The notes under the pieces: model-generated
Databases searched by the model: none
Told to the model about the DNA's origin: nothing
The model's input: the letters and a program-made list of their open reading frames with translations, nothing else
Translations under genes and position numbers: made by a program
Assembly: GCF_024508665.1 (NCBI RefSeq)
Contig: NZ_JANINP010000006.1
Location: 1,044,001 to 1,108,000 of the forward strand
Direction: 5' to 3'
DNA from: Sphingomonas sp.
GTDB lineage: Bacteria; Pseudomonadota; Alphaproteobacteria; Sphingomonadales; Sphingomonadaceae
DNA: 64,000 nt
Shown: piece by piece, positions 45,173-52,122 of the stretch
Position numbering within the stretch: position 1 is the first letter of the stretch
How the letters are laid out: every line of letters begins with the position of its first letter

Positions 45173-45601
45173 GTGCGCCGTCGTATCGATCCGGACCTGA
45201 CCGCCAGAGCGCGCGAATTGCGCAACAATCCCACGCCGACGGAACTCGCGATCTGGCATCGCATATCGCGACATCGACCAGCGTTTACGCGGCAACTCGT
45301 TGTTGCACCTTTCATCGTCGATCTGGCGTGCCGCAGCGCCCGGTTAGCGGTCGAGTGCGACGGGAGCCAGCACGTCGATCGTGCGCCTTATGATGAGAGG
45401 CGGTCGGCATATCTCGTCCAACGCGGTTGGCGCTTGATCCGTCTGTGGAACTCCGATGTCCTCGCCAATTCCGACGGTGCTGCCGAGTACCTTCTGTTGC
45501 AAGCCGCCGAGTGCCTCGGCGGCACCCACCCCCTACCCCTCCCTTCCAGGGAGGGGAGAAAAAGAGTGCCGCGTACGCCCAGCGCCCCTTCAGTCGACTG
45601 A
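45173..45601 (+). CDS. DUF559 protein, Vsr-like endonuclease fold, inside inverted repeats
   Basis: 142 residues from a GTG. The DUF559 / COG2852 pattern is LTARARELRNNPTPTELAIW, FRRQLVV-like FTRQLVVAPFIVDLAC, LAVECDGSQH and RRSAYLVQRGWRLIRLWNSD, the very-short-patch-repair/PD-(D/E)xK-like core with D and E-x-D. The C-terminal tail THPLPLPSREGRKR is read from the right inverted repeat. The gene therefore lies between, and runs through, 33 bp inverted repeats. It resembles a nuclease carried by a repeat element; activity is inferred. Confidence 0.85.
   Translation: MRRRIDPDLTARARELRNNPTPTELAIWHRISRHRPAFTRQLVVAPFIVDLACRSARLAVECDGSQHVDRAPYDERRSAYLVQRGWRLIRLWNSDVLANSDGAAEYLLLQAAECLGGTHPLPLPSREGRKRVPRTPSAPSVD
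45526..45558 (-). repeat. Right 33 bp inverted repeat bracketing the DUF559 gene
   Basis: The reverse complement of this stretch matches 45104-45136 at 30 of 33 bases. It lies within the C-terminal codons of the DUF559 frame, 43 nt before that frame's stop. Confidence 0.85.
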
Positions 45602-46495
45602 CGCAGCCAGCGAATAGTCCATCGCCTTCAGGTCCTCGATCAGCCCAGGCCCGGTCGGAGCCCATCCGAGCAACTCGCGTGTCTTCGCGCTGGACGCTGG
45701 GAGATCGAGCCCCGCGAACATCGCCAGCCAGCCGAAATGCGCCGGTGCTTCTTCGGGCGTCAGCGAAACTACCGGCAGGTTTAGGCCCGCGCCGACCACC
45801 TCGGCGATATCGCGGACCGCGATGCCCTCTTCGGCCACGGCGTGATAGCGCGCGCCGGGCGCCGACCGCTCGACCGCCAGGACATACAATTTCGCGACGT
45901 CGAGCACATGCGCCGCGGGCCAGCGGTTGAGGCCCTCGCCGATATAGGCGACCGCACCCTTCGCCTTCGAAAGTTCGATGAAGGGTGAGACCAGACCCTG
46001 TTTGACGGTATCGTGGACCTGCGGCAGGCGCATCGAGACCAGGTTCACGCCAGCGTCGAGCAATATTTGCCCTGCCAGTTCCGACGCGGCGCGCGGGTTG
46101 GGATGGTTCCTGTTCAGCACATCCTCTCTCGCGGGGCCGCCCGATTCGGGATTGCCGATGCCGGTGCCGGACGTGATCAGCAGCGGCCGGTCGGATCCCT
46201 TGAGCACTTCGCCCATCGCCTCGATGGCGCGGCGGTCCTTTTCGCAATTCGCAACGAAGTTGGAGAAATCGTGGTCGAACGCGGTGTGGATTACCGCATC
46301 CGCCTGATCCGCGCCGGCACGGAGCGTCTCGGGATGTTCCAGGTCGCCGCGATGGACCTGCGCGCCGGCAGCTTCGAGGGCGCGCGCGCCGGCATCGGAT
46401 CGCGTCAGGCCGAGAACCTCGTGCCCCGCCGCGAGCAGTTCGGGAACGATACGGGAGCCGATGAAGCCGGTGGCGCCGGTGAGGAAGACACGCAT
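45590..46495 (-). CDS. NAD-dependent epimerase/SDR family protein
   Basis: 301 residues. The Rossmann motif GATGFIGSRI is at 7-16. An atypical extended-SDR pattern follows (HRGDLEHPETLRAGADQADA), and the PAHVLDVAKLYVLAVE segment is typical of the NmrA/YfcH-like clan. The substrate is unknown. Its C-terminus overlaps the convergent DUF559 frame by 12 nt. It is divergent from an XRE-type regulator, a common arrangement for induced SDR genes. Confidence 0.88.
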   Translation of the reverse strand: MRVFLTGATGFIGSRIVPELLAAGHEVLGLTRSDAGARALEAAGAQVHRGDLEHPETLRAGADQADAVIHTAFDHDFSNFVANCEKDRRAIEAMGEVLKGSDRPLLITSGTGIGNPESGGPAREDVLNRNHPNPRAASELAGQILLDAGVNLVSMRLPQVHDTVKQGLVSPFIELSKAKGAVAYIGEGLNRWPAAHVLDVAKLYVLAVERSAPGARYHAVAEEGIAVRDIAEVVGAGLNLPVVSLTPEEAPAHFGWLAMFAGLDLPASSAKTRELLGWAPTGPGLIEDLKAMDYSLAASVD

Positions 46496-46568
46496 GAACA
46501 GCCTTTCGATATTGTTCGAGCCGTCATGTCGGGCTATTCTTCATCCTGTAAAAGTAGTGATGTTATCA

Positions 46569-46582
46569 TGGTATAATTACCA
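46569..46582 (+). promoter_or_regulatory. Palindrome over the -10 box of the XRE regulator gene
   Basis: TGGTA-TAAT-TACCA has 5 bp arms and contains TATAAT at 46572-46577, placing a possible operator on the -10 element about 21 nt before the ATG at 46603. It lies in the 107 nt shared promoter region with the SDR gene. Confidence 0.5.
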
Positions 46583-46602
46583 ACAGGATCGCCCCGGATC
46601 AG

Positions 46603-47463
46603 ATGCCAGCCGAACCCGCCAATCCGCTTGGGACTTTCTTGCGCGACCGCCGTACCCGGCTCGATCCGGCGGCATTCGGCTTCGGTGGAGGGCGCCGCCG
46701 CACGCCCGGTTTGCGCCGCGAGGAAGTCGCGCAACGCGCCAATATCAGCCCGACCTGGTACACCTGGCTCGAACAGGGCAGGGGAGGGGCGCCGTCCGCC
46801 GACGTGCTCAACCGCATTGCCGCCGGATTGATGCTGACCGAGCCGGAGCGCGAGCATCTCTTCATCCTGGGCCTCGGCCGCCCACCCGAGGCGCGCTATC
46901 GCGGCGCCGAGGGTGTGACGCCGCGGCTGCAGCGCGTGCTCGACGCTTTGTCGCCCAGCCCTGCTCTGGTCAAAACCGCGATCTGGGACGTGGTGGCCTG
47001 GAACGAGGCAGCGGCGGCATTGCTGACCGACTATGCACGGCTTCCCCCGGATCGACGCAATATCCTGCGCATGATGTTCTCCGATGCGCGCGTGCAGGCG
47101 GCGCAGGAGGACTGGCTGAGCGTCGCGCGCTTCGTGGTCGCGTCGTTCCGCGCTGAGGCGATGCGGGCCGGCGCGGGTGCAGAGATCGCGCAACTCGTCG
47201 ATGAGCTTTCGCACACGAGCCCGCATTTTGCGGCGCTCTGGCGCGCCAATGACGTGGTCGGCCATGCCGAGGGCGTGAAGCGCCTGCGGCACCCCGAGAT
47301 CGGGCCGATCGAGCTGGAATTCTCGATCTTCGCGGTCGACGGACGCCCCGATCTGGGAATGATCGTCTACAACCCCATCAGCACCGAAGGCGCGGATCGC
47401 ATCCGGTCGCTCATGGCCGCGCGCTCGGAGCGGCGCCTCGCGGAACGTCACAACCCGGCATAG
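46603..47463 (+). CDS. XRE family regulator with MmyB-like ligand-binding domain
   Basis: 286 residues. The N-terminal HTH is LGTFLRDRRTRLDPAAFG, RRRTPGLRREEVAQRANISP and TWYTWLEQGRGGAPSADVLN. The C-terminal MmyB-like PAS domain shows VLDALSPSPALVKTAIWDVV, AWNEAAAAL, RNILRMMFSDARVQ and SPHFAALWRANDV. Such regulators usually activate or repress a divergent oxidoreductase, here the SDR gene. The ligand is unknown, perhaps a lipid. Confidence 0.9.
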   Translation: MPAEPANPLGTFLRDRRTRLDPAAFGFGGGRRRTPGLRREEVAQRANISPTWYTWLEQGRGGAPSADVLNRIAAGLMLTEPEREHLFILGLGRPPEARYRGAEGVTPRLQRVLDALSPSPALVKTAIWDVVAWNEAAAALLTDYARLPPDRRNILRMMFSDARVQAAQEDWLSVARFVVASFRAEAMRAGAGAEIAQLVDELSHTSPHFAALWRANDVVGHAEGVKRLRHPEIGPIELEFSIFAVDGRPDLGMIVYNPISTEGADRIRSLMAARSERRLAERHNPA

Positions 47464-47879
47464 ACCCGATCGCGAAACTCCTTCACGCGCTTGTTCAGGT
47501 CGATGATGCCGGTGACTGGCGCGCCCGACGCCTCGACCAGGCGTTCGGCCAGGCACCCCGCTTCCGACCTCAGCGCCTCTCCCTTCGGCGTCGTCTCGAT
47601 CAGCACTTCGCGTTCGTTCTTGGGGTTGCGCGTCCGCGTCACCAGCCCAGCCGCCTCCAGCCGCTTGAGCAACGGGGTCAGCGTGCTCGATTCGAGCGCG
47701 AGCTTCTCGGCCAGTCCGCCCACATTCTGTCGCCCGTCATGCCATAACAGGTTGAGCACCAGGAATTGCGGGTAGGTAATGCCCATCCGGTCGAGCAGCG
47801 GCTTGTAGGCGCGCTGCACCGCCATGCTCGCGGAATAGAGTGCGTAGCAGAGCTGGTCGTCGAGTTTCAGCACATCCAT
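47448..47879 (-). CDS. ohrR: Organic-peroxide-sensing MarR-family repressor OhrR
   Basis: 143 residues. The reactive Cys is Cys11 in DDQLCYALYSAS, and a possible resolving Cys is Cys109, which makes it the two-Cys type. The winged helix is YPQFLVLNLLWHDG, SSTLTPLLKRLEAAGLVTRT. Oxidation by organic hydroperoxides frees the divergent ohr gene. It overlaps the XRE gene's end by 16 nt. Palindromic operators lie at 47918-47927 and 47982-47993. Confidence 0.93.
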   Translation of the reverse strand: MDVLKLDDQLCYALYSASMAVQRAYKPLLDRMGITYPQFLVLNLLWHDGRQNVGGLAEKLALESSTLTPLLKRLEAAGLVTRTRNPKNEREVLIETTPKGEALRSEAGCLAERLVEASGAPVTGIIDLNKRVKEFRDRVYAGL

Positions 47880-47917
47880 CGGTCAGGTCCGTCGGCAAAA
47901 AATCTTTCTCACACATA

Positions 47918-47927
47918 TATCGCGATA
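47918..47927. promoter_or_regulatory. OhrR operator, proximal to ohrR
   Basis: TATCGCGATA is a perfect palindrome 38 nt before the ohrR start. The same core is repeated at 47982-47993, so both genes are probably controlled by OhrR. Confidence 0.7.
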
Positions 47928-47936
47928 AGTTTTGCC

Positions 47937-47942
47937 TTGACA
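47937..47942 (+). promoter_or_regulatory. -35 element of the ohr promoter
   Basis: TTGACA is a perfect -35 hexamer between the two operators; the -10 is weak (TATTTC, 16 nt downstream). It points toward ohr. Confidence 0.45.
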
Positions 47943-47981
47943 AGAACCGCGGGAGCTCTATTTCGCAGATCGCGACAACAG

Positions 47982-47993
47982 TTATCGCGATAA
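47982..47993. promoter_or_regulatory. OhrR operator, proximal to ohr
   Basis: TTATCGCGATAA is a perfect 12 bp palindrome 17 nt before the ohr ATG, in the early transcribed region. It shares TATCGCGATA with 47918-47927. Confidence 0.7.
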
Positions 47994-48010
47994 ATATAGG
48001 AGCAGCACTC

Positions 48011-48439
48011 ATGGACATTCTCTACCGCACCAGCGCTACGGTAACCGGCGGCCGCACCGGCCATGGCCGCAGCGAGGACGGCCTGCTCGACGTCGAGCTG
48101 CAGACCGCCAAGGAACTCGGCGGCGGCGGGGGCGGCACCAATCCCGAGCAATTGTTCGGCGTCGGTTACGCCGCCTGCTTCCTCGGCGCGATCCGCTTCG
48201 TCGCCGGCCAGCGCAAGATCCGTATCGCCGACGACGCGACGGTCACCGCCAGCGTCGGCATCGGCAAGCGCGACGACGGCCGCGGCTTCGGGCTCGACGT
48301 GGCGCTCGCGGTCGATCTGCCCGGTGTCGATGGCGCAACCGCGCGCGAGCTGGTCGACGCCGCGCATATCGTCTGCCCCTATTCGGAAGCGACCCGGGGC
48401 AATCTCGACGTCCGGCTTTCGGTTGTAGAGCACGCTTGA
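48011..48439 (+). CDS. ohr: Organic hydroperoxide resistance protein Ohr
   Basis: 142 residues from the ATG at 48011. The OsmC/Ohr fold has the two redox cysteines: Cys56 in GYAACFLGA and Cys122 in HIVCPYSEA. It reduces fatty-acid and peroxynitrite-type hydroperoxides using lipoylated proteins. It is divergent from ohrR with palindromic operators, the classical arrangement. Confidence 0.96.
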   Translation: MDILYRTSATVTGGRTGHGRSEDGLLDVELQTAKELGGGGGGTNPEQLFGVGYAACFLGAIRFVAGQRKIRIADDATVTASVGIGKRDDGRGFGLDVALAVDLPGVDGATARELVDAAHIVCPYSEATRGNLDVRLSVVEHA

Positions 48440-48443
48440 TCTT

Positions 48444-48552
48444 CTTAGCCCCTCCCCTTCAGGGGAGGGGTTGGGGTGGGGCCTATCCACGGGCGATTAG
48501 CATGCGGCACTGCCCCACCCCCATCCCCTCCCCTGAAGGGGAGGGGCTTAAG
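48444..48552. repeat. GC-rich inverted-repeat element (empty form) after ohr
   Basis: Left arm CTTAGCCCCTCCCCTTCAGG and right arm mirror each other around about 30 nt (ATCCACGGGCGATTAGCATG). Same design as 11272-11370 and as the arms at 45104-45558. Confidence 0.88.
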
Positions 48553-48608
48553 ACAGATCCGGCACGGGTTCGGAAAATCTTCACCGTCTGCCGCTATTCC
48601 CCGGCGGC

Positions 48609-49562
48609 GTGACAGCCGTCTTCCTCACCATCGACACCGAGCTGATGTGGCGCCATCACGCCGCCGGCTGCGATCTTGCCACCCAGATCGAGCGCTCGCT
48701 CGATCCGGCAGGTGTCGGTATCCGCTATCAGCTCGACATGCTTGGCCGGCACGGCCTCAAGGGCACCTTCTTCGTCGATCCGATGCCGACCATGGTGTTC
48801 GGCCTCGACGCGATCCGACCGGTGGTCGAAACCATCCTCGCCGCGGGACAGGAGGTGCAACTTCACATGCACCCCAATTGGGCGGGCGCCAAGGCGAACG
48901 ATGCCGGCAAAAGCTCGGGCCGGTTCGAGCTGATCGACTATAATCTCGACGAGCAGCGCGCGTTGATCTTGGGCGCGCGCGATCTGCTCAAGGCCTGCGG
49001 GGCGCCCGATCCGGTCGCGTTCCGCGCCGGCAGTTACGCCGCCAACGATGACACGCTGGTCGCGCTGGCGGAACTCGGCTTCCGCTATGACAGCAGCCAT
49101 AACGGCGCCGACGCACCCTGGCCCAGCCAGATCGGCCTGCCGCGGCGCCAGATCGCGCCGGTCGCGCATAATGGCGTGACGGAGGTTCCGGTGACCGTGA
49201 TCGAGGACGTGCCGGGCAACCTTCGCCATTTCCAGATCTGCGCGCTGTCGCAGGGGGAGATGCGTGCTGCGCTCGACCATGCGGGCGCGGAAGAGCATGA
49301 AGCGGTGACGGTCGTCAGCCATGGCTTCGAACTCGCCAATCGTGCCGGCACGCGCCCCAATGGCGTTCATGTCGCGCGGTTCGAAGGATTGTGCGCGATG
49401 CTCGCCGACGCGCGGTCGACCCTGTCGACCACATGGTTCCGCGACCTGCCGGAGTTCGCCAGCACCGGGCAGGCGACGCCGCTCGCTCCCAACATGCTGC
49501 GCACGCGCTGGCGCCAGGCGGAGCAGCTCTGGTCGAACCTGGTCGAGGAACGCGCGGCGTGA
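48609..49562 (+). CDS. Polysaccharide deacetylase family protein
   Basis: 317 residues from a GTG. The NodB-like barrel shows TIDTELMW (catalytic Asp region), LKGTFFVDPMPTM, EVQLHMHPNW (metal His pair) and AFRAGSYAANDD. C-terminal VVSHGFELANRAG holds the late His. It would remove acetyl groups from a polysaccharide or the sphingomonad glycolipid-like envelope; no signal peptide, so cytosolic. It overlaps the GNAT gene by four bases. Confidence 0.85.
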   Translation: MTAVFLTIDTELMWRHHAAGCDLATQIERSLDPAGVGIRYQLDMLGRHGLKGTFFVDPMPTMVFGLDAIRPVVETILAAGQEVQLHMHPNWAGAKANDAGKSSGRFELIDYNLDEQRALILGARDLLKACGAPDPVAFRAGSYAANDDTLVALAELGFRYDSSHNGADAPWPSQIGLPRRQIAPVAHNGVTEVPVTVIEDVPGNLRHFQICALSQGEMRAALDHAGAEEHEAVTVVSHGFELANRAGTRPNGVHVARFEGLCAMLADARSTLSTTWFRDLPEFASTGQATPLAPNMLRTRWRQAEQLWSNLVEERAA

Positions 49563-50476
49563 GCACCGCGCGCCCGCTACCGCTCAAATTCCAGATCGGC
49601 GCCCGCACGCTCGGCTCGATCCGCCGCGATCTCGTTCGCGTGCCGCTCAGTCTCGACGACGCGCTCGACGGCGACCGGCCCGATCTGCCGCCGCTCGATG
49701 CGACTGCCGACGGCTATCTCGTCACCTCGCTCGCGAAGCATCACCGCCATGCGCTTGCCTATGCCGCCAGCCCGGCGATCGCCTTCACGCGCCAGCTTTA
49801 CACGCGCCGTTACGCCGACCTGACGATCGGATTCCAAGCCTATCTCGATCGCTTGTCGTCGAACACGCGCTCGGGCATCAAGCGTAAGGCGAAGAAGGTC
49901 GCTGCCGCCTCGGGCGGTACGCTCGATGTGCGCCGCTTCACCACGCCCGCCGAGCTACGCGAATTCCATGAGGTCGCACGCCGCCTCGCGCTCGCCACCT
50001 ATCAGGAAAAGCTGATGGGCGCCGGCTTGCCCGACACGCCCGATTTCCTCCAGCGCATGTATGTCATGGCGGCGGAAGGCAATGTCCGCGCCTGGCTCTT
50101 GTACGTCGGCGGCGAGGCCGCGGCCTATCTCTATTGTCCGGTCCACGATGGCACGGTGATCTACGAATATGTCGGCCACGATCCGCGGTTCGGCGACCTT
50201 TCGGTCGGCGCCGTGCTCCAGGTCGAGGCGTTGCGCGACCTGTTCGCCGACCTCGCATGCCGCCGCTTCGATTTCACCGAGGGCGACGGCCAGCACAAGC
50301 GCCAGTTCGCTACCGGCGGTGTCGATTGCTGCGACTTGCTGCTGCTGCGCCCGACGCTCGCGAACCGCCTGCTGATTACCGCGCTGGCGGGGTTCGACGG
50401 TACGATGGCACTGGCCAAGGCTGGGGTGGAGCGAATGGGCCTGCAGAACCTGGCGAAGAAGGTTCGCCGCGCCTGA
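49559..50476 (+). CDS. GNAT family N-acetyltransferase (FemAB-like)
   Basis: 305 residues from a GTG overlapping the deacetylase stop. The Acetyltransf_6 type pattern is GFQAYLDRLSSNTRSGIKRK, FHEVARRLALATYQEKLMG and GGEAAAYLYCPVHDGTVIYE with FDFTEGDGQHKRQFATGG. It would acylate a sugar or amino group, a natural partner of the preceding deacetylase in capsule or cell-envelope modification. The pathway is not identified. Confidence 0.8.
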   Translation: MSTARPLPLKFQIGARTLGSIRRDLVRVPLSLDDALDGDRPDLPPLDATADGYLVTSLAKHHRHALAYAASPAIAFTRQLYTRRYADLTIGFQAYLDRLSSNTRSGIKRKAKKVAAASGGTLDVRRFTTPAELREFHEVARRLALATYQEKLMGAGLPDTPDFLQRMYVMAAEGNVRAWLLYVGGEAAAYLYCPVHDGTVIYEYVGHDPRFGDLSVGAVLQVEALRDLFADLACRRFDFTEGDGQHKRQFATGGVDCCDLLLLRPTLANRLLITALAGFDGTMALAKAGVERMGLQNLAKKVRRA

Positions 50477-50517
50477 GCGGATAGGCTGCGGCCGGCGGCG
50501 GTCCGTGGCCGTAGTGG

Positions 50518-51882
50518 TCACTCGGGAGCGAGCGCGATAATCCGGCCGTCATCGTCCCCGGTCGCGAGCCAGACCATGGTTTTGCGAGCGAAGGTCAGCC
50601 GGTAGCGCCGGCCCCGCCGTGCCTCGCCCAGATAGTCGATTCTCTGGAGCGGACCCACTCCGCGCAGCATCGCGCGCGTGAAGGGCGATCTCAGCGCATC
50701 GCTGGACGAGGTGCCTGTCGTCGCGAACTCGTCGGCAGCATCCTTCCCTGCGGCAGACGCCTCTATCGCGTGCTTGAGCCTGGCCGCGAGCAGGGGGCGA
50801 TCGTCGACCAGCGGCATTTCCGCGGCGGGTGCCGGGGTCATCGTGTCCAGCACGGCCTCGGCGATCAACGGATAGAATATCTGCTGATTGGTCAGGGCAA
50901 TTACCGTCAGCTGTCGATCCTCAATCCGAACGATGTCGGCAAGCGCCGGCCCGCCGCTGTGGCCGACGACAGGCAGGCCACGATAGGCGCGGACGACCCA
51001 GCCGACACCAAAGCCGGATGTCTTTCCGTCTGGCAGGATCGCCGGTGTCTCCAGCGTGATCAGGCTCGATCGCCTGAGCAATCGTCCCTGGTCGAGCGCC
51101 ACGAAGAAGGCCGCGAGGTCGGCGATCGAGGAATAGAGGCCGCCCGCGCCATAACCTTGCGGTGCGAAGAAGAAGTCGCTCGTCACGATCTTGCCGTCGC
51201 GAAGACCGTAAACGCCGGCTCTGCGCGAAAGCACCTCTGCCATGCGGACATTGCCGTCTTCGCTCGCCATCGCGAATCCCGTCGACCGGAGCGCCAGCGG
51301 CTTCGCGATCTCGCGGTCGAGCAACGCCGGAAGACTCAGGCCCGACGCCTTCTCAAGAACCACCCTGAGCACCGCGAAATCGGTGAAGCCGTACCGCGCC
51401 TCGGTCCCCGGCGGGTAGGCGAGCGGCACCGCCATCGCGGCCTTGACGATACCCTCCGGCGTCTTCGGACGGTCCGCGCCGAGATTATCGGACAGGCCGG
51501 ACGTATGGTTGGCGAGCTGCCGAACCCGGATCGACGCCCAGCTTTGGGGAGCGTCGGGAAACCAGCGGGTAAGCGGATCGTCGAGCGAGACGGCTCCCCG
51601 CTCGACCAGTCGCATCAACAGCACGCCGGTGAAAATCTTGGTTGCCGAGGCGAGTTGAAACCGGGTGTCCGTGCCGACCGGCGCCGACCATTCCAGGTTC
51701 GCCAGCCCATATCCCTTGATCTTCGTCACTCGCCCGCGCTCGATGACCGCGACGGCCGCTCCCGGAATGTCGCTGATCCTCATCTGACTGGCGACGATTG
51801 CATCGATCCGGTCGGGAGCCGCTGCGGCCGGCGATGGCGCAATCGAAATGACAAGAGCCAGGGCCGCCAAAAGCCTGTGCAT
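50518..51882 (-). CDS. Serine hydrolase, class C beta-lactamase-like
   Basis: 454 residues. The signal peptide ends near AAAAP. The catalytic SxxK is S79-A-T-K82 in FQLASATKIFTG. The second motif Tyr may be in ARYGFTDFAVL, and a KTG-like HSG occurs in PVVGHSGGPALAD. A C-terminal extension of about 120 residues follows. It is likely an esterase or peptidase of the EstB/AmpH kind rather than a beta-lactamase, as the YxN motif is not canonical. It is divergent from the TonB receptor gene. Confidence 0.85.
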   Translation of the reverse strand: MHRLLAALALVISIAPSPAAAAPDRIDAIVASQMRISDIPGAAVAVIERGRVTKIKGYGLANLEWSAPVGTDTRFQLASATKIFTGVLLMRLVERGAVSLDDPLTRWFPDAPQSWASIRVRQLANHTSGLSDNLGADRPKTPEGIVKAAMAVPLAYPPGTEARYGFTDFAVLRVVLEKASGLSLPALLDREIAKPLALRSTGFAMASEDGNVRMAEVLSRRAGVYGLRDGKIVTSDFFFAPQGYGAGGLYSSIADLAAFFVALDQGRLLRRSSLITLETPAILPDGKTSGFGVGWVVRAYRGLPVVGHSGGPALADIVRIEDRQLTVIALTNQQIFYPLIAEAVLDTMTPAPAAEMPLVDDRPLLAARLKHAIEASAAGKDAADEFATTGTSSSDALRSPFTRAMLRGVGPLQRIDYLGEARRGRRYRLTFARKTMVWLATGDDDGRIIALAPE

Positions 51883-52030
51883 GTAATCCTCCGTTCCAAC
51901 GGAAATTCAACGTCCGGTCGCCCGTCGGCCTTCGCGTGGAATGCGGGCGTAGGATTTGCCGACGGCTCCTTTTCAATTCGGGAGGTAGTGGACCTGAATG
52001 CGCCGCGGCTGTCCGGACCGGCAGCGGCCG

Positions 52031-52060
52031 TTCCAAGAACAGACCGGTACGGTCTATAAT
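52031..52060 (+). promoter_or_regulatory. Promoter with operator palindrome for the TonB/beta-helix/cytochrome operon
   Basis: TTCCAA (52031-52036), 18 nt, TATAAT (52055-52060). The spacer holds a perfect inverted repeat GACCG-GTA-CGGTC at 52042-52054, directly next to the -10 box, a typical repressor site. TetR at 57101 is the closest candidate regulator. Confidence 0.55.
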
Positions 52061-52122
52061 ATAGCCTTGACTATCATTTTATTATGACCTCCAATCTCCA
52101 AAAATAACGGGAGGAAAAGGTC

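Noticed and set aside
50518..51882. True class C beta-lactamase (antibiotic resistance)
   Set aside because: SxxK is present, but the YxN and KTG motifs are not canonical and the protein has a long C-terminal extension, so a general serine hydrolase is the safer call.
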